A DNA stretch of 64,000 nt, from assembly GCA_031216445.1 (NCBI GenBank), contig CM062219.1:17707001-17771000 (forward strand), in the 5' to 3' direction. Position numbers and translations under genes: made by a program. The notes beneath the pieces are model-generated. The model saw only the letters and a list, made by a program, of their open reading frames with translations, had not been told where the DNA came from and did not search any database. This stretch comes from Lateolabrax maculatus. Taxonomy: Eukaryota > Chordata > Actinopteri > Acropomatiformes > Lateolabracidae. Every line of letters begins with the position of its first letter. The first letter of the stretch is position 1. This document shows positions 22,290 through 34,806 of the stretch, in pieces.

Positions 22290-22500
22290 TCATCACAGTC
22301 TCCAAAAGCAAATTAGGTTTGACTGACAGAAGCAATATTTACCCTCGTTATTCGCTGTAATACATTTTGTTGTCTCTCAAACAACATTCATTTGCTCTAA
22401 AGCACGGCCCAAATGGGGTCAGAGCAGAATTAGGTATTGAGAATTGCTTTGTGACCTATCCTTAATTAATTAGCTTATCGGTCTGGCTTGGCCTTTGGAC
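22290..22500. other. Possible conserved non-coding element
   Basis: A repeat-free stretch of balanced composition containing TTAATTAATTAGCTTATC (22462-22479) with homeodomain-type TAATTA cores and a TTTGACTGACAGAAGC part. Its appearance is unlike the surrounding simple sequence. This is a visual impression only; conservation cannot be judged without comparison. Confidence 0.2.
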
Positions 22501-23188
22501 TGCAATTACAGGGTGGATGGAGGGGGGGTGTTTGGAAGGACACATGATGTGACTGCTGGGCTGCTCTGAACGTACAGGCACCAGCCGGCGGAGAGATGAA
22601 AAGAGGATGCAGAAAATTAGAAGGTGAACACAAACCTCTTTGCTTGTTTAAGCAGCACAATCAGCGTCAGATCATCCTAACAGAGATTAATATTAATGCT
22701 GTGGATGTGTTGACACAGTGTGAGGTTAGCAGTGGAGGTTGACTCCAACAGAGGCTCTCTGACTCACATGGAGGAGCTGCAGGGCAGTGAATTATCACCT
22801 CCCTCCCTGCTGCCTAGCCCTAAAGCCCTGCTGCTACATATCTTTCCCCCATTAATGTCCTCTCATTCCCTCTGTTTCTCTCTGTGTGTCTCTCTCTCTC
22901 TTACGCACACACAAACGCACATTATCATATGTTCACATTCGAACACAAGCACAGAGAAGCAGCCAGTTCACATACATGTACTTTAGTTGTTTTGGCTTAC
23001 TCTGAGCTTGTACACTTTGACTTTCATATTACAAATTGTGGGTTTTTTACTTTATTTCCTGCACCTTTATGCCTCCGAAGAGCACTTGGTGTTCTTACAA
23101 GCTTCTTGGGGATTTCTAGAGCTGCTTTAGACCAATGGTCTATGCAACATCCTTAATTATGGATGTATAAAAGTTTAATTAATTAAAT

Positions 23189-23216
23189 CATCAGGACTGT
23201 GTGGTTGTGGTTTGAT
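23189..23216 (+). repeat. Dispersed 28-bp motif, copy A
   Basis: CATCAGGACTGTGTGGTTG and the following TGGTTTGAT recur in inverted orientation at 43625-43652 with one difference in 28 bases. Flanking similarity is weak. Probably the remnant of a short mobile element; family unknown. Confidence 0.55.
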
Positions 23217-23602
23217 GAGATTGGAGTTGTGTTTTGCCTGCAACACAAGCAAAAAATCCAACAACCGACATCAGCTGATTCTTGCTTTGTTAAATTCTGA
23301 TGGGTGTTTGCAAGTGACCTTTTCCAATACAGTCTAATGTTCAGACAAACATAAAATGATAAATCTCTCATGTGAAATATCCAATATGGTTTTACATATA
23401 TCAGATAATAGTGTGTTCATTTTAGATTAAGGAAATAAAGGCTATAAACACAGGTTCAGGTGGAGATGAGCAAAAATGCCTCGACAATGAAAATATAACA
23501 ATCCAGCAGTAGACACAAAACATATACACACAGCCGCTCACACACAAACACATGGAAATGCATGCAAACATATACACATTAAGATGTACACGCACATGTA
23601 AA

Positions 23603-23630
23603 AACACACACACACACACACACACACACA
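23603..23630. repeat. (AC)n microsatellite
   Basis: An AC dinucleotide run of about 14 units in intron 5. Overlapping minus-strand frames with CVCVCV strings are not genes. Confidence 0.95.
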
Positions 23631-25097
23631 ATGATTCCCGCTGTGTAGGATTGTTTCATCTTCAAGGTCAAAAGACCCCATCAAACAACATGTATTATAT
23701 TCTGTAGGACGCAGGTTTGAAATGGATACACAGCATGATTCAACCAGCATGATACAAGACCAATAATGTTATAGTGTTGACACCTTGTAATAACAGTCAG
23801 TATCAAAATCACTTCAATGACAATGAGGCGTTTGTGTAGTATAGAGGGATTGTAGAGGACAGTGGGACAGGTGAAAACTGCTGGTTTAAAGACATTGACA
23901 CTGTTACACATGAGAGGAAGACCAGACTCCACTGTGCTGACAGACAAACAGTTTACTGTACAGATCAGGTTAATGGGCCCTTTTATGACCGCCCTGGTGT
24001 TTGTTAGCAGATTTCTTCTTATGTGGCAGTGAGGTCCCAGAGATTCCCCCAGCCAAACTGTGCATGTAGCCATTTGATCTTATAATGAAAGTTTTTTATA
24101 ATTAACTTGACGATACAGTAAAGTTATGCTTACCTATACAGTACCTATAGTTACTAACTGACTCACTAACTGACAAACCTAAATGCCAAAATCCAAAAGG
24201 TTTAAACATTCTTGTTGACAGGACAAACAAGGCCCTTAAGTTCATTATTTACTAATACATAACTTAGATAAAGGGCCCGAATGGGTCCCATTCAATCCAG
24301 AAATTCATTCAAACGGATTCCCAATCAAACAGTTTATCAAACCAGTACATTTTTATGAAAAAACAGTATATTGTTTTTACTGGCACTGTAAGATTATAAT
24401 CGGTAGAATCCTATTTTCTCTATTTACTTTGGGTGGCAGTAGTGAGTCAAAACCAAAGGACAAAAGTGCAAACTCAACATAATCAGCATTTAGCATTGCT
24501 TTCAAAGTTGTTTTGGTAATGATTCAATACACAGCCGTTTTTTTGTGATGGATTATGCTGCATGTTTTTGGTGCTTTTCGGAACACAGTGGGATTCAATG
24601 GCAAAATGGACTTGAGCATCGACAGTAACGTTACAGCTGATGAATGCAAAAACTTAAAAGGTTGGTTGGCACTTACTAAATACACACAATGTCAATAAGG
24701 GAAAGATTTAATAACACCAGTTACCCTTTACACTGGTGGTGGAGTCCCCATGACGAGTGTGCTTCCACAAGCCGCTGGGAAATTCAATTCCATTCCTTGT
24801 CAGCATAGTGTACTGTTAGATTCATGTATGGTTCAGACATGTGACTAGACCACATATCAGTGGTGGTAGTGAAGTGTTCGACATTTCTGAGCTGCTCTTA
24901 AAACTTTCTCCCATCTAGTGCTTTTGTAGGTAGAGGAATTAAAGACTCAAAAAAAAAACATCGAAAATAAATCTCATAAATGTGTCATCGTTATTTTGGA
25001 TGGTTATATTGTGAAAATTAAATAGAGGGCTTTTTTTTATTAACATTTTTAATTGACAATCATTGGCATGCATTGCAATTAAATATTACAAAAAGTA

Positions 25098-25575
25098 GTT
25101 GATGGATTGCCATGTAATTTTGTACAATTATCCATGGGGCCTGGAGTATGAATCCTAATGACTTGGTGATCCTCTGACTTCCTTCCTGTAGTGAAACCAG
25201 CAGGTCAAAGTTTTCACTTATCCTGTGGAATATCTCAACTACGGATTGGCACAAATGTTTGCATAGACATTCATGGTTCCTGGATGACTCTTCTCACAAC
25301 TTTATTGATCCCCTGACTTTTCTTTCTAACTCGACCATATGTTTGACTTGGTTTTGAGTAAAGTATCTAAATTTTAATTTTGCCAAATCGGTTTATGACA
25401 AATTACCAAAACTAATGACATTCCCATCAGCCATAGCTGTACTCTGTGTTAAGTGCTAGCAAATGTTAGTTGCTAACACTCTAAACTAAGATGTGAACAT
25501 ACTAAACCTGCTTAGTGTTCGCTTTGACATAGTGAGCATGTTTACATTAGCATTGAGCTGAAAGCACATGCTGTC
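25098..25575 (+). repeat. Mosaic dispersed repeat (GGATTGCCATG / GTACAGACATTC type), copy A
   Basis: The unit reads GATGGATTGCCATGTAATTT, then a TTATCCATGG part, then AATCCTAATGACTTGGTGAT, CCTCTGACTT, and restarts about 130 bases later (TATCTCAACTACGGATTGG, TTTGCATAGACATTCATGG). A second recognisable module follows (TTACCAAAACTAATGACATT CC, CATAGCTGTACTCTG, GCTAGCAAATG, TTAGCATTGAGCTGAAAGCA). I know both modules from many percomorph introns. The related copy is at 41860-42235 in the same orientation. Confidence 0.65.
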
Positions 25576-28444
25576 TCTAATACTGGATTCTGTGCTGATT
25601 AAATATGGCAAAGTTGTCCTCAAATCAATATTTTGAAGACCTGCTTCTGGGAATTATAACTTTTCTGGCTGAAGAATAAATATCTCTTTAAAAAGGGAAA
25701 AGACTAAATTGCTGCTATTTGTGAACTCCAGGGACACAGCATGTATTGTTCACATGAATTGTCTCGGCAATACAGGCTGATCTCCTCTGTTTTATTATTA
25801 GCACCTACTGCCCTGCTCTGCTGTGAATAAGAAAAATAAGGGCAAGATGGTGGAGTGAAATTATTTAGGTAACCATTTCTATTGTCACGGTATTTCTTTG
25901 ACAGCTACAATGAAAAAGGAGAAAATCTAACAAATTTGAAGCTTGATGATGAAAATGTTTTTTCTTTGAATCTCAGAATTAGTTTGTTCTCATTTGGGGA
26001 TTTCTAAATTAACTGTTGGGATAATGTCTCACACCTGATGAGCATTATATGTGAATGTTGGCTTTTAAACCTGAGTGGATTGTAGAGTGTCTTATAAAGG
26101 TTATTGATTTCCGACATTACCTCAGCTGGGAAATAAGGATGGGCTCAAACCACATTAGCAATCATGTGTTTTTTTGCTTTTTTTTACATTAGACTAATGG
26201 AAGGATGGATGGGGTTGTTTTGCATTATCACAAATCAGAATTATCAGGTATGTTGGCAACTATGGGAGTGTTGTATCAAATTCTTAGCTCTCGTTGTATT
26301 TGTATTTGGCAGTGATGCGCAGACTCTGAGATGGCAGATGTGAGACTTGTGAAACAAAGACACCAGTCATATAACTGCAAGACTCAGATTGAACTTGGGA
26401 CATTTGTCACGTCGCCTTGATTTCACACTGAACTGTGGAATAAAGCAGAAATGCCAAAAAAATCTAGAAAGCCTTCTCACAAAAATGGTACAGGTCCCAC
26501 ACATGATGCTCTCCACAAGGGAAGATTTAAAACATTGCTGAGTTTTATACAAAACAATCTTTCAAGGGAGAAATGTAGTAAACCAGTATTTCTGACCCCT
26601 CTTTGCAACACAGTCCTTTGTGTCTTTAGTGTTTTTAACAGTGCCATCTAGTCCAGTCCGCAGTCCCACCTCAACAGTCGCAATGTGGCACCTCTCACAG
26701 TTCTGGCAGTTATTCATCAGAAAAAGTTACTTCTCAGCAACACACTGGATAAGAGACTGGATGGGAAGGCAAGTGTGCTGTAAATTCTTGGAGAGGATGA
26801 AAGCAACCAAGTGGTCATGCATTTTCTGGGCTGACAAGCAGAGGAGCAGAAATGCAGTTTCACACATGACCGCCATACAGTTTGTAATGCTGCTGGTCTT
26901 ACAGGCATGAAATCTACAGATGAGATTATTCATATGCTGTTGTAGCTGCAACGCTTTAGCTGACACCACTAATGTAGGGTCATAGTATGAGTGTCAGATT
27001 GGTGGAGAAATATGACAGCATGTGTTATTGGTTGCTCTAAAATGACCTATACTTATGTTTTCCTCTTGTTGTTGTGAAAAGGATGACTGTCCTTTCTCAT
27101 TCACAAAGATGGAACAAGCATTTTGTTGTTATGCTGCCACAAAAAGGAAAATAAGTGAAAGAACTGGAGTTCCTGGGCGGTTTTACCTGTGACAACAGAA
27201 GAGACTGCACTTTGTGTCCTGTCCCCTACAAATAGTCAATGTTGGATTCTTTTAACCATGAAGACGATATTTTCCTAACTCCCAACCAAGCACTTGTAGC
27301 TTGCATAAACTTAACCAAACCTTAACCATAGAGTTGGGAGGCACAATCTATTTTGTTTTTTAGGTATATGCAGATGTGTTGGTTTGCTGAGTAGCTGGAT
27401 TTGGCAGCCAGTGAAAATACTACAACATCTATTAAATGTCCTGCAATTTGTTTAGACCCTGTTATCTCAGAGCTCCCGAACCAGGAGGCAGTCCCCCTTA
27501 TACAATCCATCTCAGTTTTCCATCTGAAAAGGGCACCTTTGACAAAAAGGGCAGGTAATCACAGCCCCTGCTGTGCACAGCGGTGGTGCGCTGTAAGGCA
27601 ACAGGTTAAAACAAAGGCTATAAATTACTTTTAAACCCTCTTTGGAACCAAGTCTAGAGGGAATGTGTTCCTTTTCCTCTCAAAATACCTCCCACATCCA
27701 TCTTATTTCCCTCTGTTCTCTCTAACAGTGTTGCTACAGTACATTGCCTCCCCCCTCTGTCAGGAGAAGACGGTCCATCAGAGCTTCCATAATGAAAAGT
27801 GAGCTCTCCCTCTCACCTTCCTCTCCTCTCCCTCGCACCCTTTCTTTCTCTGCTGTCAGTTGCTGTCTTTTCCAACTTTCCTTTCTCTCCTCTCCTCTTA
27901 TTTCTTCATTCAAACACTCTCTTTCTTTACAAAGTCACAGTCAAAGTCAACAGTAAAGTCAGTAGAGGTTAACTGTGCTGTGAATGAGTTAAGTGCAGCT
28001 TCATGGTGTAGGGTAATAACACAACGTGTTTTTGCTGACTGGGTGTGTTTGATTATCAGTGTCAATACAGTACAGCATTCCTGTTTGGTAAGCCTTAAAG
28101 TAACCAATTTCGATTTTGGATTTTAATTATTGAGGGTTGGTCACTAAAGACCAAAACATGAGATCCTATGGATACAAACTACATGTAAAAAAGAGTCTGT
28201 TTAGCCCATTTCTGAAAATGAAGTGGTGCTTAACCAATGCACCACTGTACTGCTCTTAATCGCAGTGCCCAAAACCTGTGATTCAACAAAACTTCAAATC
28301 TTCCAAAATTCAAATGACTGCAGTAGTGCTCCCTCTGCTGCTGGCCAAAGCAGTCACATCTCTGTCAGTCCTGTAACGAGCACGTAAACTGTGCCAACGA
28401 CACCAGCTCTGCAGCACAGCCACATTTAGAAGTGAAGTAAGATT

Positions 28445-28765
28445 ACAATGCTTATTATTTTCAATATTGATTCATTATTATTTGGTTAGTCACTTAGTAT
28501 TAAGTTTTTTAAATTGTGAAAATTGCCCATTTCAGTCCAACGTCATCTTTACATTGCATGTTTAGTCCGACGAAGAGTCCAGAACCCCATTAATCTTTTA
28601 TTTACAACAATTTCACTATTAAATCTTGAAAACTGGAAAAACTGAAATACCGAAAAACCTTTTTTCTGGATAAATGACTTAAAATATTAACCGAATATCA
28701 AAATCGTTGTTTATCTGTCACTCGACAAACCAATTAACTGACTAATCATTTCAGTGCTGTCCACT
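28445..28765 (+). repeat. Dispersed repeat ending in ACTAATCATTTCAGTGCTG, copy A
   Basis: This contains GAAAATTGCCCATTTCAGTCC, AAACTGGAAAAACTGAAATA, a run of GGATAAATGACTTAAAATAT, ATCAAAATCGTTG, and the diagnostic end AATTAACTGACTAATCATTT CAG. This layout is common in teleost introns as a degenerate non-autonomous element. A more eroded copy is at 51250-51505. Confidence 0.6.
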
Positions 28766-29252
28766 TGTTAGCGTACAACATTAAAACAAATAACAAAAGA
28801 AAAATGAATGTATGTAAATAATCAGTTTTCCTTCATCAGATAGTAATTGTTGTCATTGTTATTCATTTATCAGTGTTTTGATTGATTGAATTTGGGATTA
28901 CACATAATTAAAAGGAAGAAAAAAATGCATCATGTTTTTTGATACTGCAACAATCCATGAGCTTTTCTTAGCCAAGACATTAAATGTGTCTGACAGGTAA
29001 ACGGTGAGCCTTGACAGGGACAGCTCGTTTATTCCTGATCAATGACGGAAGACTGACAGAAGAGCGACCAGTGACACCACTGACCCATCGTCATGCTGCA
29101 ATACCATTTTCCAGGCCAGTGGTGGAGTTAACAGACAGACAGATAGATAATCATGTCCCAAGAGAAACACACAACACAAACACACATATAGTCCTGCATT
29201 TAGTGTGAACACATCCACACACAAAGAGGAAGTGAGTTCTTGTGAGTCTCAC

Positions 29253-29289
29253 CTTTCCTGCTGCAGAGGCTCCTTTGTCCACCGAGAAG
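29253..29289 (-). CDS. whrn: whirlin exon 5: 37-nt microexon
   Basis: Acceptor TTTCTCTGCAG, then one base completing the split Gly codon from exon 4, then twelve codons FSVDKGASAAGK, then donor AAG|GTGAGA. The human equivalent is FLGDLTTEGINK: same length, same phases, with F, D, G and K at the same places. Length not divisible by three (entering phase 2, leaving phase 0) means that skipping it would break the frame into exon 6. It was found by phase and position as well as by sequence. Assignment is strong because every junction then closes exactly. Confidence 0.92.
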
Positions 29290-31948
29290 CTGCAGAGAAA
29301 CAGATGAACAGGACAAATGAATCCCTGAGGGACAGATGAGTCCTCACACACATGCACACACCCACAAATTCACTCGTTCACATCTGTATACGCACACATG
29401 AGCAATCACAGGGGTTATATTCATGGATTGCTCACCCTGACAACTCTGACATACTTGTGGTATTTTTTAAGGTTTTCATCATGGCTGTCATGTTATTTAG
29501 AGATCAGAAACGGCTGCACATCAAGGCATTTTTACAGGAAACATTAAGAGTGCATGTTTTTTTTATAAAGCACAGACATCAAAATGCATGTCACAAACAC
29601 ACTCTCTCTTTGCAAACATAAAATAGTAAATACAAGTGTTTTGAAACGTGTATCATTTCAGCCCGATATTCCTCCCCGAGTGAAATGACTCGAGTAGATG
29701 TCTTTACATCCTCAAGTGCCCACGAAGTAATAGGCTTTAAATCCATGAGTAAACGCGACAACTCAAAGCGCTGCCTTCGGGGACAGAAACAACGAAAAAT
29801 ATATAATTAAACCCAGGTCCGAAAAATACTGCAGTCCTACCTGCAAGGCCACATTAAACTCAGCATGGAGACCTGTTCTTAGGATTCACATTCAATTAGC
29901 CCTGTTGACACTTGAGACCAACTCAGCCATTTATTCTCTCTCCATACTTATTTTTCAAATGTCTCCTCCCTGGCTGCTCTCTTTGTCCTGCCAGATAATT
30001 GACAGTCTTTAAGGAAAAGATACTGAATAAAACACTGTGTTTAGCGCTAAAATCTCACTGATTTAAAATATGTGACATCGTAATAACACAGGCAGAAAAA
30101 AGCTCATTCTTGAGCACCATTATTAGTAGAACATCACTCAACATTTCAACTCCTGGTGTATTTATTCTTATTTTAAATTATCCAAAATATGAAATCCATC
30201 CATGGAATGATGGAAATGTATTCATGTAAGTTTATGTATGCAACACAACACAAAATTGGTTGGTAAAAAATTATTAAACATTACAACTTGTAACTCTTTT
30301 ACCTGCAGCATGGTGCATATTCTTTCTCAGATAAAAAAAAAAGGAAAAATAAATGTCAATACACTGGAAATTATTTAAATTTATTTATAACATTTATGTT
30401 TATGCATTAAAATTAGGAGTGGCATTTTAAACTAAAAACCTGCTGTTGTTTAAGCTACATCTTAATGTTGTTGCAGAGAGATACCAGAGTGAAACAAATG
30501 AACACATAAAGAGAGCAACCAGCTGTGTTGCCTCTGAAAAGAAACACTGCAATAACCATGACAGAGGATCTCAGGGGGGATTCGACCGGAGAGTCATTGA
30601 CGATGTAAATGTTAAATACCTTTTACAGCCCTGTTTGTTTTGGAGAATCAGAGAGGAATTACAAGCTCTGAGTTGTTGGGCTGATGGGATGTGTGTTATT
30701 GAGTTGATGAGAAAATGAGTCTGACATTTACATCAGACTTTAATTTGGTTGTTGGGGAACACATTTATTCCAGGTCATGAGCTTCAGATGAGTTGCTCAG
30801 GTGTGGCATTCTGACAGGAGCTCTGGCATTTTTCCAACAGAGCTGCATATTGCTTGTTTTTTTTCTGCAAAAAGGAGCGAATGGGCGTTCTGCCATCTGG
30901 GAGACGGACGTCTGATCACATTAGGTGGTTAAAGACTGTGGCATCTACTTTAGTTTCAGAAAGAGAGGATGTTTTTTCTTGGTGTTCTCTTCGTTATCTC
31001 TGTGAAGTGTTTTTCCTGCTGCACTGCTCTCAAGTCCTAAGCTTCTTTCTTGTGCCAGTTTTCGTCATAAAGTTTCAATATTGTTAAATAGGTAAAAAAA
31101 AAAAAAAAAAGTGTCAAGAATATAATCTACTGTAGCCCACAGACACTGAATAAGTAAAATGTGAAACTTTTCTATTGTGTTAATAAGGTGACTAATGATA
31201 CTGTAGTTCTTCACTCGGTAACTCCAATAGCATTCGAACCTCGCTTTTTTGCTAAATCAATACCACACTCATGTCAGTATGCTAAGAAGAAGATTCAGCC
31301 ATTAAATGTTTAACTGAGCTTAGCACAAAGACTGAACACTTGCCAGGCAACCCACAGAGATTCCAGGAAGTAAAAAGAAACCCCCAGCACAAACCCTGCA
31401 AAACCACGTAGGTAACTGGTAGGTGCATTTTGTTACTGTGTGAGAGAGCTAGGCTAGCTGTTTCCCTCTGCTTTCACTCTTTATGCTAAGCTAAGCTTAC
31501 CAGCTCTCTAAAAAGTGGAACTATTCCTTTAATGTTCTCTGGCTTGATTTGGGTTAGGTTTCATTTTATTTATTGAATTTTCTTTATATCCCCTACATGA
31601 GAGCATTTTAATTTTCACTGCCACTCTGTGTTGTCTTTTTGTTAATGACTTTTTATTCATTTTGTTTCATGCGCTTTGATGTATGTGTTGTGTGTGTAGC
31701 TGTTTTTCCATTTAGGTGTTTTTGTCTGTGGGTAGTTCAAAAGGTTGTTTGTTTGTTGATAATAACTGAAAGAAATGTAATTTGAATGAAGCAGCATTTT
31801 TCGCTTGATGTTCTGATTTCCCTCATTTGTTGTTGAAACAGGGGAAACCGTCATTAATAAGCAGAAATCTAGATTTACTTATTTCACTGTGTTTGCGTTT
31901 TTATGAGTGGACTTGGATCCGATTTTTTGGGGCCCAATCCAAACTCAC
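29290..31948 (-). other. whrn: Intron 4
   Basis: About 2.7 kb. It includes a dispersed repeat at 31314-31534 and a 17-base A run near 31094. The rest is AT-rich with no coding content; open frames at 30446 and 30854 show no domain. Confidence 0.9.
31314..31534 (+). repeat. Dispersed repeat with GCTAAGCTAAGC palindromic motif
   Basis: Contains TGAGCTTAGCACAAAGACTG, GGCTAGCTGTTTCCCTCTGC, TTTATGCTAAGCTAAGCTTA and the end AAGTGGAACTATTCCTTTAA. The order and wording match an abundant percomorph intronic repeat, probably a non-autonomous element. Exact boundaries are uncertain. Confidence 0.65.
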
Positions 31949-32157
31949 CCTGCCATGCTGCTGTTGGCGGAGCTCTCCGCAATCTGCGAGCTGGCGATCC
32001 ACTTGGTCTCACCCACCACCGTCCTGGCGTGCGGCAGGCGACCCACGTCTTTCACCGTCATCATCAGGTGCCTCGACGACTTCAGGACCCTGACGGCTTC
32101 GTCGTGTGGGATGCCCAGAAAGCTGCGGCCATTCACCTCCAAGATCTGGTCACCGAC
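31949..32157 (-). CDS. whrn: whirlin exon 4: second half of PDZ2 and linker
   Basis: A 209-bp exon of 69 codons plus two bases, from VGDQILEVNGRSFLGIPHDE to NSSMA and a split Gly, with acceptor CCGCAG and donor CAGG|GTGAGT. Residues 1 to about 40 finish PDZ2 (VGDQILEVNG, the second helix HDEAVRVLKSSRH and last strand LMMTVKDVGR). The remainder is the conserved linker LPHARTVVGETKWIASSQI. It is highly similar to human, and distinctly GC-rich compared with the neighbouring introns. Plus-strand frames overlapping it are antisense. Confidence 0.98.
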
Positions 32158-34055
32158 CTGCGGGGAGGGGAGGGCACACAGAGGAGTGGCGGGGAGGACT
32201 GAGCAAGGCGGCGAGGACGGACCGGGCAGAGACTGTCAAATACGCAGGTTCATAGGTCAAAGGTCAGAGAGAGGTAACACGTAACAGATGGTGGAGGTGT
32301 GTAAAATGTTTAATGGATCGGAGCAAGATAATAAGGTTGTGGGTTTCTTGTTAAAAGTTGTGACTTTCTCAGGTGGGGCAGCGAACAGAAATAATTACAC
32401 AAAGATTAAAGTATTCTCTGCTCACTGACAGGTTCAAGATCGGAGCTGGTTAATATTTAATTGAAAAGGCCTTCACATGTAATGTTACATTTTATCTAAG
32501 GGCTGAGCCTGGAGGCAGCGGCAGAAGGAGTATAATGATGTCCATACTAAACACCACCTTGGACTGTACCTCCTGTCTCCTATAATAAGCTAATGTATTG
32601 TAGCTTTAACCTCGAGCTCAGGGTCCCTCGTCTGTGCTAAATGAAACTGAAGCACCAACCCAGCATCAAACTGCATTTCTCCTCCCTATTATATGCGCCT
32701 GCATTGCTTGGCTTTATGTCACTGGTATCGGTCATGTCTCAGACATATTGTGTACATGCTGTTCTGCACGTCTGCGCATATGTCTGCAAACATGGATGAC
32801 TCTCTGCGCCAAGTACTCCCTCTTTGGGGTATTAAATGTGTCTCAACAATTAGACATCATAGTTTGTATACTGCAACAGAAGTACAACTGAGTCTTTGAT
32901 TTCAACCTTTTATATCACAAGTGACCAGTAGTCACAGTGCAAACACAGTGGTGACAAATAGTCCTTTCTGGGCAAAGAACATAATGTCAGGTAGTTTGGT
33001 CATCTTACTGCCTTACACTGATTCTATTAACTTTATCTGTCACCCTAACTGTGTAATAAATTAGTCACAGAGGACGGGCTCACCACTCTCCCTTTACAAA
33101 ACAGCACAGAGTCACTGGTCTTATAAATTACTTTGTCTGGCATTTAGACTTGATGTAGTGTTTAGCATTTTTGAAAAAAGTCCCCAAATGTCAGATTTTG
33201 TCTCTTTGTTTTATTCCCATTTTACGTTGGTCAGCCAACCGAACCTCACAACCATTTTACTGTTGTCTAGGAGACATTCAGAACCTCATATGTTTCAGTT
33301 TCTTGGGTGTTTTCCAACAACCTGAGGTGACCCAACACCTAATGCACAGCAGCACTTCTACAGCAAATCTGAGGCAGCGGAGGACACATAAACCGCTACC
33401 AGCTTGTAGAATGGCACAATTTGCAATAATATGTAGAAGGCCATTTGATTGCAAATGCAAAGGGACACATAATCAAACTGGTATTTACAACTGCAATCAA
33501 TCAATCAACGCTAACAGGCACCACTGCAGCCAGAACACACACTGCTGCCACAGCAAACACTTCTTATAAACACTCATTCATGCTGTCAGGCTGAGCTGAA
33601 GCCTCAGGGATGGGAGACAGATTTTAAGACAGATTACAAGCTGCTTGTTCCAGCTGTTTGCATTACAAAAAGGCAGGATAAAGAGTCAATAGTCTGCTTC
33701 TTATGGAGTTCTTACAGTGTTTGACAACCCTGGCGCTCAGTTTATTGTGAGCTCAGCTCGTTTTATCGCAGTTTAACTTGGATTTGACACAGCTTGAGAC
33801 CACAAATGAGATAGACAAACGCATCACCACTGATCTTTCTATTAGCTCTGTCTGACTTCAGAGTGGTCATGAAACAACATATTATCATATCATATTTTTT
33901 AATTGTTTTAGTTCGTTTTTGTACAGTAACAGACAGCTGTTTCCAAACTATGATCCGTAATTGTGCAAGCTGTTCTGTTTTTGAAGTCATTTTTAAGCAA
34001 ATGTCTGAAGTTTGTGACTCAGTACATATTTCCATAAACTACCTTTATGCGAATA

Positions 34056-34785
34056 CAGAGGCTTAGAAAGTATTCAGACCCCTTCACTTTTTCCGTACTC
34101 TGTTGTGTTAAAATGTTATTTTAAAATAGATTTGTTTTGGCAATTTATTTTACACAAAATAACCCACAATGATGGAGCTAAAACATGCTTTTAGATATGT
34201 TTGCAAATGTATTGAGATAATCTCTAGAATCTGACAGGCCTTTTTCACAGCAGAAAAAGCACAGGTGGAACTAATGAGATTTACAATGGCTCTGTTCTAT
34301 TAAAGCGTCCCAGTGATATCACACCATGATGGAAGCCGGAATACCCGGAGAAAACCCATGCAAGCCCATGCTTGTGGTTTTGTGGTTGCCAGCATCACTG
34401 TCCCGCCTTATATATTTACCCTTTATGGAACAGTGGCTAGATAAGCCACTCTTGAGTAACAGGAATATGACAAATATACACCTGTCATTTGCAGGTATGG
34501 GAATAGAGCCAAAGACTGAGAAGTCACCGAACAAAACCTGCTCCAGAGTGCACAACCTTTCAGCAGGACAATGACCAAAGGCATATTTACAGTCAAGACA
34601 ATGCTGGTGAGGCCACGAGATAAGTCTCTACATGTCCTTAAATGGCCCAGTCGAAGCCTGGATTTGAACACCCAAAACTTACCCAAGAAGACTTGATGCA
34701 GTAACTGCTGACAAAGGTGCTTCTACAGAGTACTGAATGGAGGCTCTTAATACTTACATGAATGAGATATTTCGGTTTTTGATTA
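34056..34785 (+). mobile_element. Internally deleted Tc1-like transposon remnant
   Basis: It begins at a TA dinucleotide (34054-34055) with CAG and then AAAGTATTCAGACCCCTTCA, the terminal repeat of the fish Tc1 family. Inside, patches of transposase remain: FQQDND at 34558-34575 (around the second catalytic Asp) and WPSRSLDLN at 34643-34669, in different frames, so indels separate them. The 3' end reads GCTTCTACAGAGTACTGAAT and CTTAATACTTACATGAATGA, the usual end of the coding part and beginning of the right terminal repeat, after which homology stops. Most of the N-terminal DNA-binding and first catalytic regions are missing. Non-functional. Confidence 0.82.
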
Positions 34786-34786
34786 A

Positions 34787-34806
34787 TGTCCTGATATATC
34801 AGGACA
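34787..34806. repeat. Perfect 20-bp palindrome
   Basis: TGTCCTGATATATCAGGACA equals its own reverse complement with no spacer. It directly follows the truncated right end of the Tc1-like remnant. Confidence 0.9.

Larger units (their letters stand above)
15616..29252 (-). other. whrn: Intron 5
   Basis: About 13.6 kb. In transcription order (right to left): the SINE-like repeat 28445-28765; the mosaic repeat 25098-25575; a CA microsatellite at 23603-23630; a possible conserved non-coding block 22290-22500; a TA run near 20760; a (TC)n(GT)n at 19798-19862; a strong hairpin at 18756-18806; a CpG-rich block 16330-17200; and a polypurine block 15840-16190 close to exon 6. No additional coding exon was identified. 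The open frame pair at 26620-26969 has no recognisable domain. Confidence 0.87.

Noticed and set aside
26367..26969. Cluster of overlapping frames on both strands as a decayed transposase
   Set aside because: No catalytic motif, terminal repeats or family resemblance could be found.
33171..33569. 132-codon plus-strand frame in intron 3
   Set aside because: No domain, Cys/His scattered without zinc-finger spacing, no splice signals consistent with an exon.
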